Origin: Bog-473 sp963836605
GTDB taxonomy: Bacteria; Actinomycetota; Acidimicrobiia; Acidimicrobiales; RAAP-2
Assembly (NCBI GenBank): GCA_963836605.1
Contig: CAWIKB010000007.1
Coordinates: 62,001-126,000, forward strand
Direction: 5' to 3'
DNA: 64,000 bases
Shown here: positions 28,677 to 38,256 of the stretch, piece after piece
Numbering within the stretch: the stretch's first letter is position 1
Layout: each line of letters starts with the position of its first letter
Program-made: the position numbers and the translations under genes
Notes under the pieces: generated by a model
The model's database searches: none
Told to the model about the DNA's origin: nothing
Seen by the model: the letters and a program-made list of their open reading frames with translations, nothing else

Positions 28677-28752
28677 TCGGGATGCGGGGATTTGAACCCC
28701 GGACCTCCTGCTCCCAAAGCAGGCGCGTGCTGCCAAGCTGCACCACATCCCG
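28677..28752 (-). tRNA. tRNA-Pro(UGG)
   Basis: On the minus strand the 76 nt fold fully: acceptor CGGGATG/CATCCCG, D stem GTGC/GCAC, anticodon stem CCTGC/GCAGG with loop TTTGGGA (anticodon TGG), and T stem CGGGG/CCCCG with loop TTCAAAT. The discriminator base is A; CCA is not encoded. It lies inside the mobile region, 160 bp upstream of the cell-wall-binding protein gene. Confidence 0.93.
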
Positions 28753-28959
28753 TGGCTTGCCAGCGGAACTCCGACGGCAGAGCAGCTCAGTGAGGTCGTA
28801 ACGTCGGACGTGCAGGCGGCCGTCGAGCGCTCATAGGTTCTCGATCACAGGACCGGCTGGCCGCTGTGGGTGCCGACTCTCGGGGTCGGGTTGAGTTTCG
28901 CCGTTCCTGTTCTCCCGTAGGCCGGGCAACGGGGGGCGGGATTCGAACCGCGTACGCGG

Positions 28960-28990
28960 CGTTTCGGCGGCCTCTATCTCCTATCCCAAC
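28960..28990. repeat. Dispersed repeat, copy 1 (divergent)
   Basis: CGTTTCGGCGGCCTCTAT followed by CTCCTATCCCA resembles the repeat at 37025-37058 (CGTTTCAAGCGGCCCTAT, then CACCTATCCCA) and, in part, 50702-50724. A TTCGAACCG stretch precedes it by about 20 bp in the first two copies. Confidence 0.5.
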
Positions 28991-29162
28991 AAAAGTGGGT
29001 CTTCCGGTTTCTGCGGGGTCTGACGACCTCGTGGTCAGGGCGACCTGGAGGGATCAGGCGGCATCCACCGTGTGAGCACAGAGGCGCTTCAGTCTCTCTT
29101 TTGTGAGAAAGAAGAAGATCCTCCACGCCTCTGTGTATTTCGATCCTAACGAGATCGTCTCC

Positions 29163-30581
29163 GAGTTATAACCAAAACCTGTGGATGCACCACCTGAACG
29201 GAGGCGCGGCGTACCTTCCTGTTTGACCAAAACAAGTTCGCCGGCGGTGAGACGCTGGCAGGAAGGAACGCCGATGTTGAGAGTACATGTTGAGGGGCCC
29301 GCGAGCGCGGAGCTGTCGAGCGGGCTGGACGCCCTGGTGGCCGAAGGGGCTCGGCGGATGCTGGCTGCAGCCCTCGAAGCCGAGGTGGAGGGCTACATCT
29401 CGAGTGTGACCCATGAGGTCGACGAGGACGGCCATCGCCTGGTGGTGCGCAACGGGCACGCGGAGCCACGCTCGCTGGTGACCGGAGCCGGGCCGATCGA
29501 GGTGCGAGCCCCACGGGTCGATGACCGCCGGGTCGACGCCGAGACCGGGGAGCGCATGCGCTTTCGCAGCTCGATCCTGCCCCCGTGGGCCCGCAAGTCG
29601 CCCAAGGTGGCCGAGGTGCTCCCCCTCATGTACCTCCACGGCATGAGCTCGGGGGACTTCGTCCCTGCTCTCGAGGAGTTCTTCGGCTCGGCCGCCGGGC
29701 TCTCGGCGTCGGTGATCACCCGGCTGACGACGGACTGGCAGCGCGAACGCGACCAGTTCGCCCGTCGTTCCCTCAAGGGCGTCGACTACGTCTACCTCTT
29801 CGCCGACGGCATCCACTTCAACGTCCGCCTCCAAGAGGCCCGCCTGTGCGCCCTGGTCCTCGTGGGTGTCCGCGCCGATGGGACCAAAGAGCTCGTCTCG
29901 ATCACCGACGGCCACCGCGAGTCCACCGAGTCGTGGGCCGACGTGCTGCGCGATCTCAAGCGCCGGGGCATGAGAGCCCCCGTCCTCGCGGTGGGTGACG
30001 GAGCACTCGGGTTCTGGGGGGCGCTCAGCGACGTCTTCCCCGACACGGCACACCAGCGCTGCTGGGTCCACAAGATGGCCAACGTCATGAACGCCCTGCC
30101 CAAATCGGCCCAGCCCGCGGCCCGGGCCGCCCTCTGCGAGGTCCGTGACGCCGAGGACCGTGCGCACGCCGAGAAGGCACTCGACGCGTTCGTCAAGGAC
30201 TACGAGGCCAAATGGCCCAAGGCGACGGGCAAGCTCGTCAAGGACCGCGAGGAGCTGCTGGCCTTCTACGCCTTCCCCGCCGAGCACTGGATCCATCTCA
30301 AGACCACCAACCCGATCGAGTCCACCTTCGCCACGGTGCGACTGCGGACAAAGGTGACCAAGGGACCGGGCTCACGGGCGGCCGGACTGGCCATGGCCTA
30401 CAAGCTGATCGAGGCGGCCCAGACCCGGTGGCGGGCCATCAACGCGCCACATCTCGTCCCGCTGGTTCGTGCCGGCGTCGCCTTCGAGAAGGGGGTGATG
30501 GCCGAACGTTCAGAGGAGGATGTGAACGAGGTCGCCGCGTAGTCCGACGGGCTTCTCATCCACAGGTATTGACTATTTCTC
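29163..30581 (+). mobile_element. IS256-family element, copy 1
   Basis: A 1419-bp element with inverted ends sharing ACCTGTGGATG about 15 bp in (GAGTTATAACC at the left, GAGAAATAGTC at the right in complement). The 9-bp duplication ATCGTCTCC flanks it (29154-29162 and 30582-30590). It is inserted in the 5' part of the ISL3 transposase gene. Nearly identical to copy 2 and much better kept than copy 3. Confidence 0.92.
29274..30542 (+). CDS. IS256-family transposase, copy 1
   Basis: A 422-residue mutator-type transposase (Transposase_mut). The ATG at 29274 follows GGAAGGAA by 5 bp. The catalytic residues are Asp in VYLFADGIHFNVR, Asp in VGDGALGFWGAL and Glu in NPIESTFATVRLRT. The family block HQRCWVHKMANVMNALPKSA lies between the last two. 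It is complete, so this copy could be active and could also serve copy 3. Confidence 0.93.
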   Translation: MLRVHVEGPASAELSSGLDALVAEGARRMLAAALEAEVEGYISSVTHEVDEDGHRLVVRNGHAEPRSLVTGAGPIEVRAPRVDDRRVDAETGERMRFRSSILPPWARKSPKVAEVLPLMYLHGMSSGDFVPALEEFFGSAAGLSASVITRLTTDWQRERDQFARRSLKGVDYVYLFADGIHFNVRLQEARLCALVLVGVRADGTKELVSITDGHRESTESWADVLRDLKRRGMRAPVLAVGDGALGFWGALSDVFPDTAHQRCWVHKMANVMNALPKSAQPAARAALCEVRDAEDRAHAEKALDAFVKDYEAKWPKATGKLVKDREELLAFYAFPAEHWIHLKTTNPIESTFATVRLRTKVTKGPGSRAAGLAMAYKLIEAAQTRWRAINAPHLVPLVRAGVAFEKGVMAERSEEDVNEVAA

Positions 30582-31320
30582 ATCGTCTCCCATCTCGTGG
30601 GCCTCAAAGACGTCCGCGTCCTCTCCTATGCGAGGCGCGGTCCGGCCGGCGAGATCACCATCGAACAGTTGGTCGTGCACACGCCCGTCGTGTCCCGAGT
30701 GCGGGAGCCGGGCCTGGGTCAAGGACCGCCCGGTGGTCTCCTATGTCGACCTGCCCTTCGGTGGGGTGCCGATGACCATCCGCTGGAAGAAGCACCGGCT
30801 CATCTGTCCGGACCCGCGCTGCGGCGAAGGTTCGTTCACACTGAGCGATCACCGGATCGCCGCGAAGGGTTGCATGCTGACGACGCGGGCGGCCAAGTGG
30901 GTGGTCAAACAGATCGGCGGCGGCGAGACCATCTCGCACCTGGCCACTGAGCTCGACTGCTGTTGGGACACGGTCAACGCGGCGGTGCGCATCTATGGGG
31001 CCGCCCTCTTGGCCGCCGACACCAAGCGCTTGAAAGAGACCACGGCCATTGGCCTCGACGAGACGCTCTTCGTGCGCCAAGGCCCGTACAAGCAAAAGAC
31101 CTGGTCGACCACCGTGTGCGACGTGGCCAACCACGCCCTCATCGACGTGCTCGCCACCAGGGAGTTCACCGCGGTGGCCGGCTGGCTGCGCCGCCAGCCC
31201 CACCACGTCAAAGCCCGTCTCGAGTACGGCTGCTTGGACATGTCCAAGACCTACGCAGCGGTGTTCAAGGTCGTCACCCCCAAGGCGACGCGGGTCATCG
31301 ACCGCTTCCACGTCATGCGC

Positions 31321-33480
31321 GTGCGCCATGAGGCGCCATGTATCCGGAGGAGGGTGAGAGACCCACCTCTCCGGGCTGTCGCAGCAGTCCGGTGAAGCTG
31401 AGGGCAGCCTGACCGAGGAGGCGCTCGGGAGGGCGGAAAGCAGACCTGACAACGACGGGACGGGTCGGCACTGCCAGACGACCCGGGTCCGGCAAGCAAG
31501 GCAGAGAGGCGTAACGAAAGTGAACCAGTGGTTGAACCCGCTCAAGCGTGGATCCAGCTCGAACCTGGTGGATGTGGGCTGGGCAGCGGTGTGCGTGTCG
31601 CAATGCGTATGTGCGACACGACTCCGGCGTTGGATTTTTGATGCCGACGAGGAGGCCACGGTGAAAGCCTGCGGCGTAGCCGTGGCGAGGCCGCAGCGGC
31701 ATAGCTGGACGTCGATCCTGCCGACCGGGACATGGTGAACATGGGAACCGCTCTGGGGTCGCCCTTCCCTTCGTGCCGCCTGCACGGAGACGGGCAGGCC
31801 CGCCGTCGGCTGACGGCCCCGGGGTGGGGCGGAGGGTCCGTAGTAGTCCGAGCGTGGGAAAGCCACGTACATGGCGAAGGGACCCAGCGAGTCCGCAGTG
31901 AAGGAACCGGAATGCCAGGAGGACGCCGGTGAACACCGACGCACCATGGCCGACGCTCGAAAAAGCCGAGGCCAGGGTACTGGGAATCCAGACCAAGCTG
32001 CACCGATGGGCGACCGACAGCCCCAAGCGTCGGTTCTGCGACCTGTTCAACCTCGTGTGCGATCCCGCCTTCCTCACGGTGGCGTGGGCTCGCGTACGGG
32101 GCAATCGAGGCGCGCGCTCGGCTGGAGTCGATGGCGTGAAACCACGTGACATCGTCTTTGCAACGACCACGGTCCTCCCCATGCTGCGAGACGATCTCAA
32201 GGCGGAGCGGTTCGTGCCGTTGCCCGTGCGGGAGCGGATGATCCCCAAGGTGTCGGGCAAGTTCCGGCACCTGGGGGCATCCCGACCGCCCGGGACCGGG
32301 TGGTGCAAGCCAGCCTCAAGCTGGTCCTCGAGCCGATCTTCGAGGCGGACTTCAGGCCGTGTTCCTACGGCTTCCGCCCTCGCCGCCGGGCGCACGACGC
32401 CATGGCCGAGATCCACATGCTGGCATCCAACGGCTACACCTGGGTGCTCGAAGGTGACATCACGGCGTGCTTCGACGAGATCGACCACACGGCCCTCATG
32501 GGCCGGGTGCGACGTCGGATCGGGGACAAGCGCATTGTGCGACTGGTGAAGGCGTTCCTCCACTCCGGTGTTCTCACAGAGGACGGCGTGACGAGGGACA
32601 CCAAGAGCGGCACGCCCCAAGGGGGCATCCTCTCGCCGCTGCTGGCCAACATCGCCCTCTCGGCTCTCGACGAGCACTTCGTCGGGGTCTGGGAGCGTGA
32701 CATGGCCGCTCGACACGTCCGTGAGTCCCGCCGTCGCCGTGGGGAACCGACGTACCGGCTTGTCCGCTACGCCGACGACTTCGTGGTGATGGTGCACGGC
32801 ACCGAGGCGCACGCCCATGGGCTGCGTCCGGCCGTCGAGGCAGCACTGTCTTCAGTGGGCCTGCGGCTCAACGAAGACAAGACGAGCGTGTGCTCTATCG
32901 ACGAGGGGTTCGACTTCCTCGGCTTTCGCATCCAGCGACAAGTCAAGAGGGGGTCGCACAAGGCGTTCGTCTACACGTGGCCATCGAGGAAGTCACTGTC
33001 CTCGATCATGGCCAAGGTGAAGGCGATCACCAAGCAGGGAACGAACAATCCACTCTCTCACCTCTTGCGCCAGCTCAACGGCGTGCTACGGGGTTGGACG
33101 AACTACTTCCGGCACGGCGTGTCCAAGGACACCTTCGCTTACCTGCACCAGTTCACCTGGCTGCGGGTGGTGCGTTGGCTGCGCCGCAAGCATCGCCGAG
33201 CCAACTGGAAGTGGCTGCGACGGCACTACCTGGCCAATGCCTGGTGGCCCGAGCACGATGGCGAAGCACTGTTCGATTGCCGGGCAGTGCCGGTGACCCG
33301 CTACCGCTACCGCGGGGCGGCGATCCCTTCGCCGTGGGTGGAGAACGAGGAAGCTGCGTAGCCCGACGGCACGGACTCGTGGAGAGCCGGATGCGGTGGA
33401 AGTCGCACGTCCGGTTCGGGGGACGGGCCGGGGAGACGGACCTGTCGAGAGACAGGCACCGCGCCCCGGTCCGATCCCAC
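31321..33480 (+). mobile_element. Group II intron inside the ISL3 transposase gene
   Basis: The 5' end GTGCG (31321) fits the GUGYG consensus. Domain V is clear at 33384-33417 (GAGCCGG, a GTCGCAC strand and CCGGTTC closing the stem). Domain VI follows with the GGACCTGTCGAGAGACAGG hairpin, and the intron ends in AC at 33480. Removing exactly 2160 nt joins HVMR to HAILAVD of the transposase in frame. A reverse transcriptase/maturase gene lies in domain IV. Confidence 0.88.
31929..33361 (+). pseudogene. Group II intron reverse transcriptase/maturase, one frameshift
   Basis: Intron-encoded protein that helps splicing and copies the intron RNA into DNA at new sites. GTG 31929 follows AGGAGG by 6 bp. 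RT blocks are in order: VPLPVRERMIPKVSGKFRHLG, RPCSYGFRPRRRAHDAM, the LEGDITACFDEIDH block with the first catalytic Asp, GTPQGGILSPLLANIAL and the active site RYADDFVVM. The maturase domain X follows (GVLRGWTNYFRHGVSKDTF). No HNH endonuclease domain is seen at the C-terminus. A frameshift in the G run near 32276 splits it. Corrected length is about 477 residues. Confidence 0.9.
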
Positions 33481-34045
33481 CACGCCATCTTGGCCGTCGA
33501 CCAGACACGCCGGCGTGTCCAACAACAGCGCCTCGGGCCCCGTGGCCGGGCTGCCAACCCGCTGTATCGGGCCCGCAAGCTCTTGGTCATCAAGGCGACC
33601 GCATCCGACGCCGAGTTGACGTCACGCCTCGAGAGCCTGCTCGCCCTGGGCGATCCCGACGGCGAGGTGGCCTTCGCCTACAGCGTGAAGGAGGCCGTGG
33701 CCCGCTTCTACGAACCCGCCGATCCAGACACCGCCCAAGACCTGTTGCGCGACATCGTCGAACATGCCTCGAAGCGTTCGGCGCCCCCAGAAGTGCGCAC
33801 GCTGGCGCGTACCTTGTCGAACTGGTTCGAGCCCATCGTGGCCTGGCACAGGGCCAAGGTCTCGAACGGTCCGACAGAAGGCATGAACAACCTGTTGAAA
33901 CTGGTCAAGCGGGTGGCCTTCGGCTTCACCAACTTCGAGAACTTCCGCATCCGGGCGCTGCTCTACGCCGGCAAGCCCAACTTCAGGGTGTTGGACTCGA
34001 TCGTGGTCACGTGATGTGGCTCACCCCGCAGAAACCGGAAGTGCC

Positions 34046-34380
34046 GGAAAACCGTGCTTGCCAAAGCGATATCTGCGGAATTGGAGCGGCCGCTGATCTC
34101 GTCGGTTGGAGTTGGGTGCGCTCCCCGGCGAGATAGTCGAGTTGTTCTGCCAGTGCCCGCCGGCCGAAGTGAAGGAAGGTACGGGGCGAGGACTCGACCC
34201 CCGGAATACATACCAGAACACGCGACGGCAGAGAGCCTCTGGAGCACAGGAACGTTTGCTCCGGTGTCCGGTGGGTGGCATGTCATCGAGGTTGACGCAA
34301 CCTCCCACCTCGATGTGGAGGCCCTGACAGACCGCATCAGCGACGCATTCCGTCACCAGTCCAGACGAGGGCCCGGTTGA
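34046..34380 (+). pseudogene. C-terminal remnant of a P-loop kinase-like protein
   Basis: The stretch IVELFCQCPPAEV, then after a shift GRYGARTRPPEYIPEHATAESLW and FAPVSGGWHVIEVDATSHLDVEALTDRI, resembles the C-terminus of small AAA/zeta-like kinases of actinobacteria, in which a phosphate-binding Arg-rich segment precedes a histidine-rich loop. The N-terminal half with Walker A is missing; the ISL3 right end lies just upstream and may have cut it off. The identification is from pattern memory and is tentative. Confidence 0.4.
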
Positions 34381-35049
34381 CCCGACCGGTTGCGTCTATC
34401 GATCGGGCGGCCCGGCAATATCAGGGAGACCCCGCTGAGATCCGAAGAACCCCTTATGGCCCACCCTTAGGAGCAGAGAGGGCAACGGAACCCACCCCAC
34501 GTCGGCCCCAAAATCCCGGCGCTGCGAGCCTACCCGGGACGGGGGAAGGCGGTGCGAGCGGGGGGCATCAGACGCCAACCCTTTGTCTAATCCGCTCCTC
34601 CGCCTCCGTAAGCGAATGCCTACCAAACGTACCGAAACGTTTCGACAAGCCACTGCTATTCATGACGTGTGTCGCATGGCGCTCCGTAAAGACAATATCG
34701 CAATAAGGTAACGGCGCCTTCCAAGGCCTCGATGTCACACAAAGGAGAAGGAGGCGCCGCACCCGGCGCAGGCTGATCGCGGCGAGACGGCAGAACATGA
34801 GCCATTTTTGTCCAGCGTCATCGTCCGTGCGAGTGGAGTATCAGTCCTTGTCAGGATGGGATCTTGGTATGTCCACTAGTGCAGTGACCATTGGGGCGTA
34901 TTCCGCGGCCCTATCGTCGGCGCGGCGGCAGCCGTCGGCGCGGGCGGCCACGGCCGCGGTGAAGGGATGTCATCCGGGCGCGCCCTGCCCTCCGGACCCC
35001 AATCGGCACTCCACACAGGGCTTCGGCAAAAGCCCTAGGGTGATCGGCC
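34381..35049. other. Intergenic, no gene recognised
   Basis: About 670 bp of lower GC than the flanks. No frame has coding character. There is an isolated palindrome CGAAACGTTTCG (34633-34644). It separates the kinase remnant from the secreted repeat protein. Confidence 0.5.
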
Positions 35050-36574
35050 ATGGCGGAACGATACGGACATGTTCGGAAGCTCGCAGTGATCGTGCCGCTG
35101 GCATGCGTCGCGACCGTGATTGGGATCCCCGCGACGACCTCAGCGGTGGCCGCCGCGCCAGTTGCCGCGAGCTCAGCGACAACCTCGATAACAGCCCCGC
35201 GACCACGTCCTCGACCATTCCCCCAACGACTCCGACGACGCCGACCACCACTCCGACCACGTCGACGCCGACCGCCGGGGGGAGCGCCTGGACAGCGACG
35301 GCGACTCCGCTACCGGCCGACGCTTCCGGTAAGGCAACGGAGCCGGAAGGCATCTCGTGTCCCGCGTCGACGTGGTGCGTGGCAGTTGGGGGCTACGTCA
35401 CCTCAGCCAGGACGAGCCAGGGGCTACTCGACATCTGGAGCAACGGCACCTGGACCGCGGCCCGGGCCCCCCTCCCCGGCGACGCCGGTCCCGACTCCGT
35501 TGCGTTGGTCAATGCCGTCTCGTGCCCGGCCATCGGATCGTGCGTCGCGGTCGGAAGGTACAATAACGCTGCCCAGCTTCGGCGCGGCCTGCTGCTCTCA
35601 CTGTCGGGCGGGAAGTGGACTGCAGTGCCCGCTGCGTTGCCGCCCGCGGTCGGCAAGGGAAAGGACACAACGATGCTGTCCGTCTCCTGCCCGCAGGTGG
35701 GCCACTGCGTTGCCGCCGGGCGCTATACCAACGGCGGCAATGATGTCGCCCAAGGGATCCTCGACAGACAGAATGCGGCCTCGTGGGTTGCCACGAATGC
35801 GCCCCTGCCCGCAGACACCAGTACCAAGCCGTACGGCGGGATCGACTGGGTGTCGTGCCCGGCTGCGGACATGTGCAGTGCGATCGGGGCTTATGTGGAC
35901 AAGAAGGGCGCCCGGGTGCTCGCCATCGACGCCCTCTCCGGCACGTCCTGGAGCGCCGCCCGAGCTCCCTGCCGGCTGACGCGGCACCTGATCCGCTGGC
36001 TTACTCGGGCTTCGTCCGGTGCGACTCGCCCGGTCAGTGCATGGCAGTCGGGACTTTCAAGAACCGGGCCGGTGCGGTCACGGGTCTGCTCCTGCGGCAA
36101 GCAGGAGAGGCGTGGAAGGCGGTGGCCGCCCCGGTCCCGTCCGGTGCCGCTACCGATCCCGACGTGCATCTGAACAGCGTGTCCTGTGCACCGGCCACGA
36201 GTTGCGTGGCCGTCGGCTCGTACAAGATCGCCAGCGGTACCTCCAGGGGCTTGCTCGAGACGCTGAAGGACGGAACGTGGAAGCCGGCGACGGCGGCCAC
36301 GCGGGACGCTAGCTCGACCTCCCTGGGAGCGGTGTCCTGCCTGGCGGCGAATAATTGCGTTCTTGTGGGAAACACCGCAGCCGAGGGTGTGCTCGGGACC
36401 ATGGCAGGCGATGCGTGGACCCTCGTTCCTGCCCCGCTCGTGCCTCCGGCCACCCTTCCGGTCTTCATCGGCCAAGTGCTCTCCTGCCCCTCTACGTCGG
36501 TCTGCGTTGCCTTCGGAGTGGCTCGCCTCGGGTACGGGCCCACCGGGGGCCTCTTCGAGATGCTCAATCGCTGA
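35050..36574 (+). pseudogene. Secreted Trp/Cys repeat protein (propeller-like), two frameshifts
   Basis: An exported protein: MAERYGHVRKLAVIVPLACVATVIGIP is a signal peptide, followed by a Thr/Pro-rich linker (PPTTPTTPTTTPTTSTPT) reached after a shift near 35185. The rest is about seven repeats of 45-50 residues, each with a pattern SCP...CVAVG.Y.......G....W....AP, for example SCPAIGSCVAVGRYNN and SCAPATSCVAVGSYK. A second shift near 35965 (a lost base in a C run) breaks it. The repeats resemble beta-propeller blades with a Cys pair, common in large secreted actinobacterial proteins. The ligand is unknown. Corrected length is about 507 residues. Confidence 0.7.
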
Positions 36575-37295
36575 GCGAGACAACGCTCACGGCACCGTCC
36601 CTTCGTGACGGCCGGCGCGGCGAACGTGCAGACCGTGAGCCGCAACGGTGGACCGCAGGCCACCGTTAAGCACACCGTCGTTGTGTCGTAGGGAGTTAGG
36701 ACGAACTCCTCGCAGGCAGACCGAGGCGATGTCGCACGCTATTGGCATAAGGCGATCGTGGGGGACGGAATCGACACTCTCTCTAGCTGTTCTCTGCCAC
36801 TTGAAGTAGCTACCAAATCTAGTGACGGTGACTCCCGCGGCTCCTGAAACCTGGAAATTCCCTCCAGGCAAAGGCCCCCCGTCCCGCGCCGCGTGGCCCT
36901 CCGTTTCCCGGTGGCGCCTGCCCGCGCCCCTGCGCGGCGGTTCTGGGCCGTTTCGGGCTCTGGGCCCCTCTCTCCCTCCAAAAGGTGGGGCGCGGTCAGG
37001 GACTCGAACTTCGAACCGGCCGGGGCGGACGTTTCAAGCGGCCCTATCACCTATCCCAGTGATGACGTCACAATTTCAGGGGGAGTGCCAGGAGCCGAAA
37101 TCGACGCCCAGTGGCTCGTCGAAGGGGCCCAGCGCATCACATCATGTTGCCAGACGTGGCTGAACAGCTCGGTTTCAGCTACCAACTCTATGACAACGTC
37201 CGCCGACCCAGTGACGGGAACCAAGCAATTCAACGCCGCTTCGGTCGGCATTTGGGTGGGCTAACCTTGCCACGCTCTCGAGAACGGAGCGTGAG
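36575..37295. other. Intergenic with tRNA-like remnant and dispersed repeat
   Basis: No gene is visible. At 36985-37058 there is a T-arm-like stretch (GTTCGAGTCCCTG in complement) and the repeat described separately. The stretch cannot be folded into a complete tRNA. The rest shows nothing. Confidence 0.5.
37025..37058. repeat. Dispersed repeat, copy 2
   Basis: CGGACGTTTCAAGCGGCCCT, then ATCACCTATCCCA. The first 22 bp recur exactly at 50702-50724 and in divergent form at 28960-28990. It lies next to a T-arm-like sequence, so it may derive from a tRNA or another attachment site. Confidence 0.6.
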
Positions 37296-37643
37296 ATGTT
37301 CGGACATCGCTGGGAACGGTCAGAGGCGACAATCGTGGAGGCCGAGTTCGTCCCCGTGCACAAGGGCGACCTGTACTCACACAACGTGTATGTCGTCGAA
37401 GTACGACCCGCGGGGCGGGAGCGGTTCCGCGCCAAGCTCGCCCAACCGGAAACAGGACCCCACTTTGCGTTCCCTAGGCCGGGATACGTGATCGGCGTGA
37501 AGTGTCGGCCGAAGTCGCAGAAGGTGAAGTGGGATCACTCCGACCCGCGTTCGTTCAACGACGCGCAGGCCGACGAGAAGCAGGCAAAGCTCGACGCCGC
37601 GCTACACGCACCCGTCGGCTCGCCGCCAAAGAAGACCTCTTAG
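37296..37643 (+). CDS. Small hypothetical protein
   Basis: A 115-residue soluble protein beginning MFGHRWERSEATIVEAEF. The middle (VYVVEVRPAGRERFRAKLAQP and FAFPRPGYVIGVKCRPKSQKVKWD) looks like a small beta-barrel: alternating hydrophobic strands ending with a Lys-rich turn. It resembles short proteins found in actinobacterial genomes and islands, but I do not recognise a family. There is no strong ribosome site. It stands alone between the secreted repeat protein and the toxin-antitoxin pair. Confidence 0.6.
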   Translation: MFGHRWERSEATIVEAEFVPVHKGDLYSHNVYVVEVRPAGRERFRAKLAQPETGPHFAFPRPGYVIGVKCRPKSQKVKWDHSDPRSFNDAQADEKQAKLDAALHAPVGSPPKKTS

Positions 37644-37938
37644 ACTGAGATGTATCAGCGCCTTCAGCCTCGTCGCGGCTGACCTCCGGTCTCCACCCGG
37701 GACGCGGACCCGGTGCCATGAAGGGTCCAAATATCGAACGCTGCTACGCAGCCGACGGCGGAATCGTGCCGTCAAGAGTCTCAACTGACCTGTGATGAAT
37801 GGTGACGAAGGAGATCGCGCGCGTGGGCACGAGGCGTGGGTGGAGTAGAGGGTGAGTACTGGATCTATCCGCTGAGTAAGGAGAACGCCAAGAGATCCGG
37901 GGAATCCGCATGACCGGCGTCAGACGATTGTCCTCACG
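37644..37938. other. Intergenic, nothing recognised
   Basis: About 295 bp between the hypothetical gene and the toxin gene, which converge. No coding frame and no clear terminator hairpin were seen. Confidence 0.5.
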
Positions 37939-38256
37939 TCAGTGCAAGTCGAACACCGTTCTCAAACTCTCGTCGATTCCCCATAGCTCTTCCGGTGCGA
38001 GATGGCCGACGAGCTCACCTAACCGACTGGCATCGACTGCTCCAACTTGCTCAACCAACACCCTCGTCGTTTCGCCAGCGACTTGGACTTCAGGGCGGAA
38101 CGAGGCGGCTCGGGCGCTCAAGGATGTGGGTGCGATGAGAACGACAGATCGAGGAAGCATGGCGTCTGCTTGCACCACCACTCCGAATCGGGTTCCTCGT
38201 TGTTCGTGCCCGGCTCCTTTGGGGACTCGGAATCGAAAAACATCACCCCGGAGCAC
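37939..38256 (-). CDS. PemK/MazF-family toxin
   Basis: A 105-residue toxin of the PemK/MazF (CcdB-fold) family, ribonucleases that cut mRNA. Family marks are the N-terminal RGDVFRFRVPKGAGHEQRGTRFGVVVQ with the conserved Arg-Gly pair, and VVLIAPTSLSA in the second strand block. The C-terminal helix is LAPEELWGIDESLRTVFDLH. Its start overlaps the antitoxin stop by 14 bp, so the two are translated together. A damaged copy of its C-terminus lies at 54767-54858. Confidence 0.88.
   Translation of the reverse strand: MLRGDVFRFRVPKGAGHEQRGTRFGVVVQADAMLPRSVVLIAPTSLSARAASFRPEVQVAGETTRVLVEQVGAVDASRLGELVGHLAPEELWGIDESLRTVFDLH

Larger units (their letters stand above)
29103..34014 (+). pseudogene. ISL3-family transposase, interrupted twice
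   Basis: Part 1 (29103-29162) starts GTG and encodes VRKKKILHASVYFDPNEIVS. After the IS256 copy and one 9-bp duplication it continues in frame at 30591 with HLVGLKDVRVLSYARR. A frameshift near 30685 leads into the zinc-binding block SCPECGSRAWVKDRPV. The DDE part has TAIGLDETLFVR, then CLDMSKTYAAVFKVVTPKATRVIDRFHVMR up to 31320. The intron follows; 33481 resumes in frame with HAILAVDQTRRRVQQQ and runs to the C-terminal block GPTEGMNNLLKLVKRVAFGFTNFENFRIR. Joined, it is a full-length ISL3 transposase of about 430 residues with one frameshift. Confidence 0.85.
28997..34045 (+). mobile_element. ISL3-family element, split by an IS256 copy and a group II intron
   Basis: Left end GGGTCTTCCGGTTTCTGCGG (28997) and right end around 34023-34045 are inverted repeats sharing CTTCCGGTTTCTGCGGGGT. 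Inside is one ISL3 transposase gene cut into three parts by the IS256 copy at 29163-30581 and the intron at 31321-33480. Without these the element would be about 1.46 kb, usual for the family. No target duplication could be seen. Confidence 0.8.

Noticed and set aside
28925..28990. A second tRNA gene beside tRNA-Pro
   Set aside because: It has a TTCGAA loop but the T stem does not pair and no acceptor or anticodon stem can be built.
34633..34644. CGAAACGTTTCG palindrome as an operator
   Set aside because: No gene starts near enough and a 12-bp palindrome alone is weak evidence.
36985..37060. tRNA gene with T arm GTTCGAGTCCCTG
   Set aside because: Only the 3' part looks tRNA-like; there is no matching 5' acceptor strand or anticodon stem.
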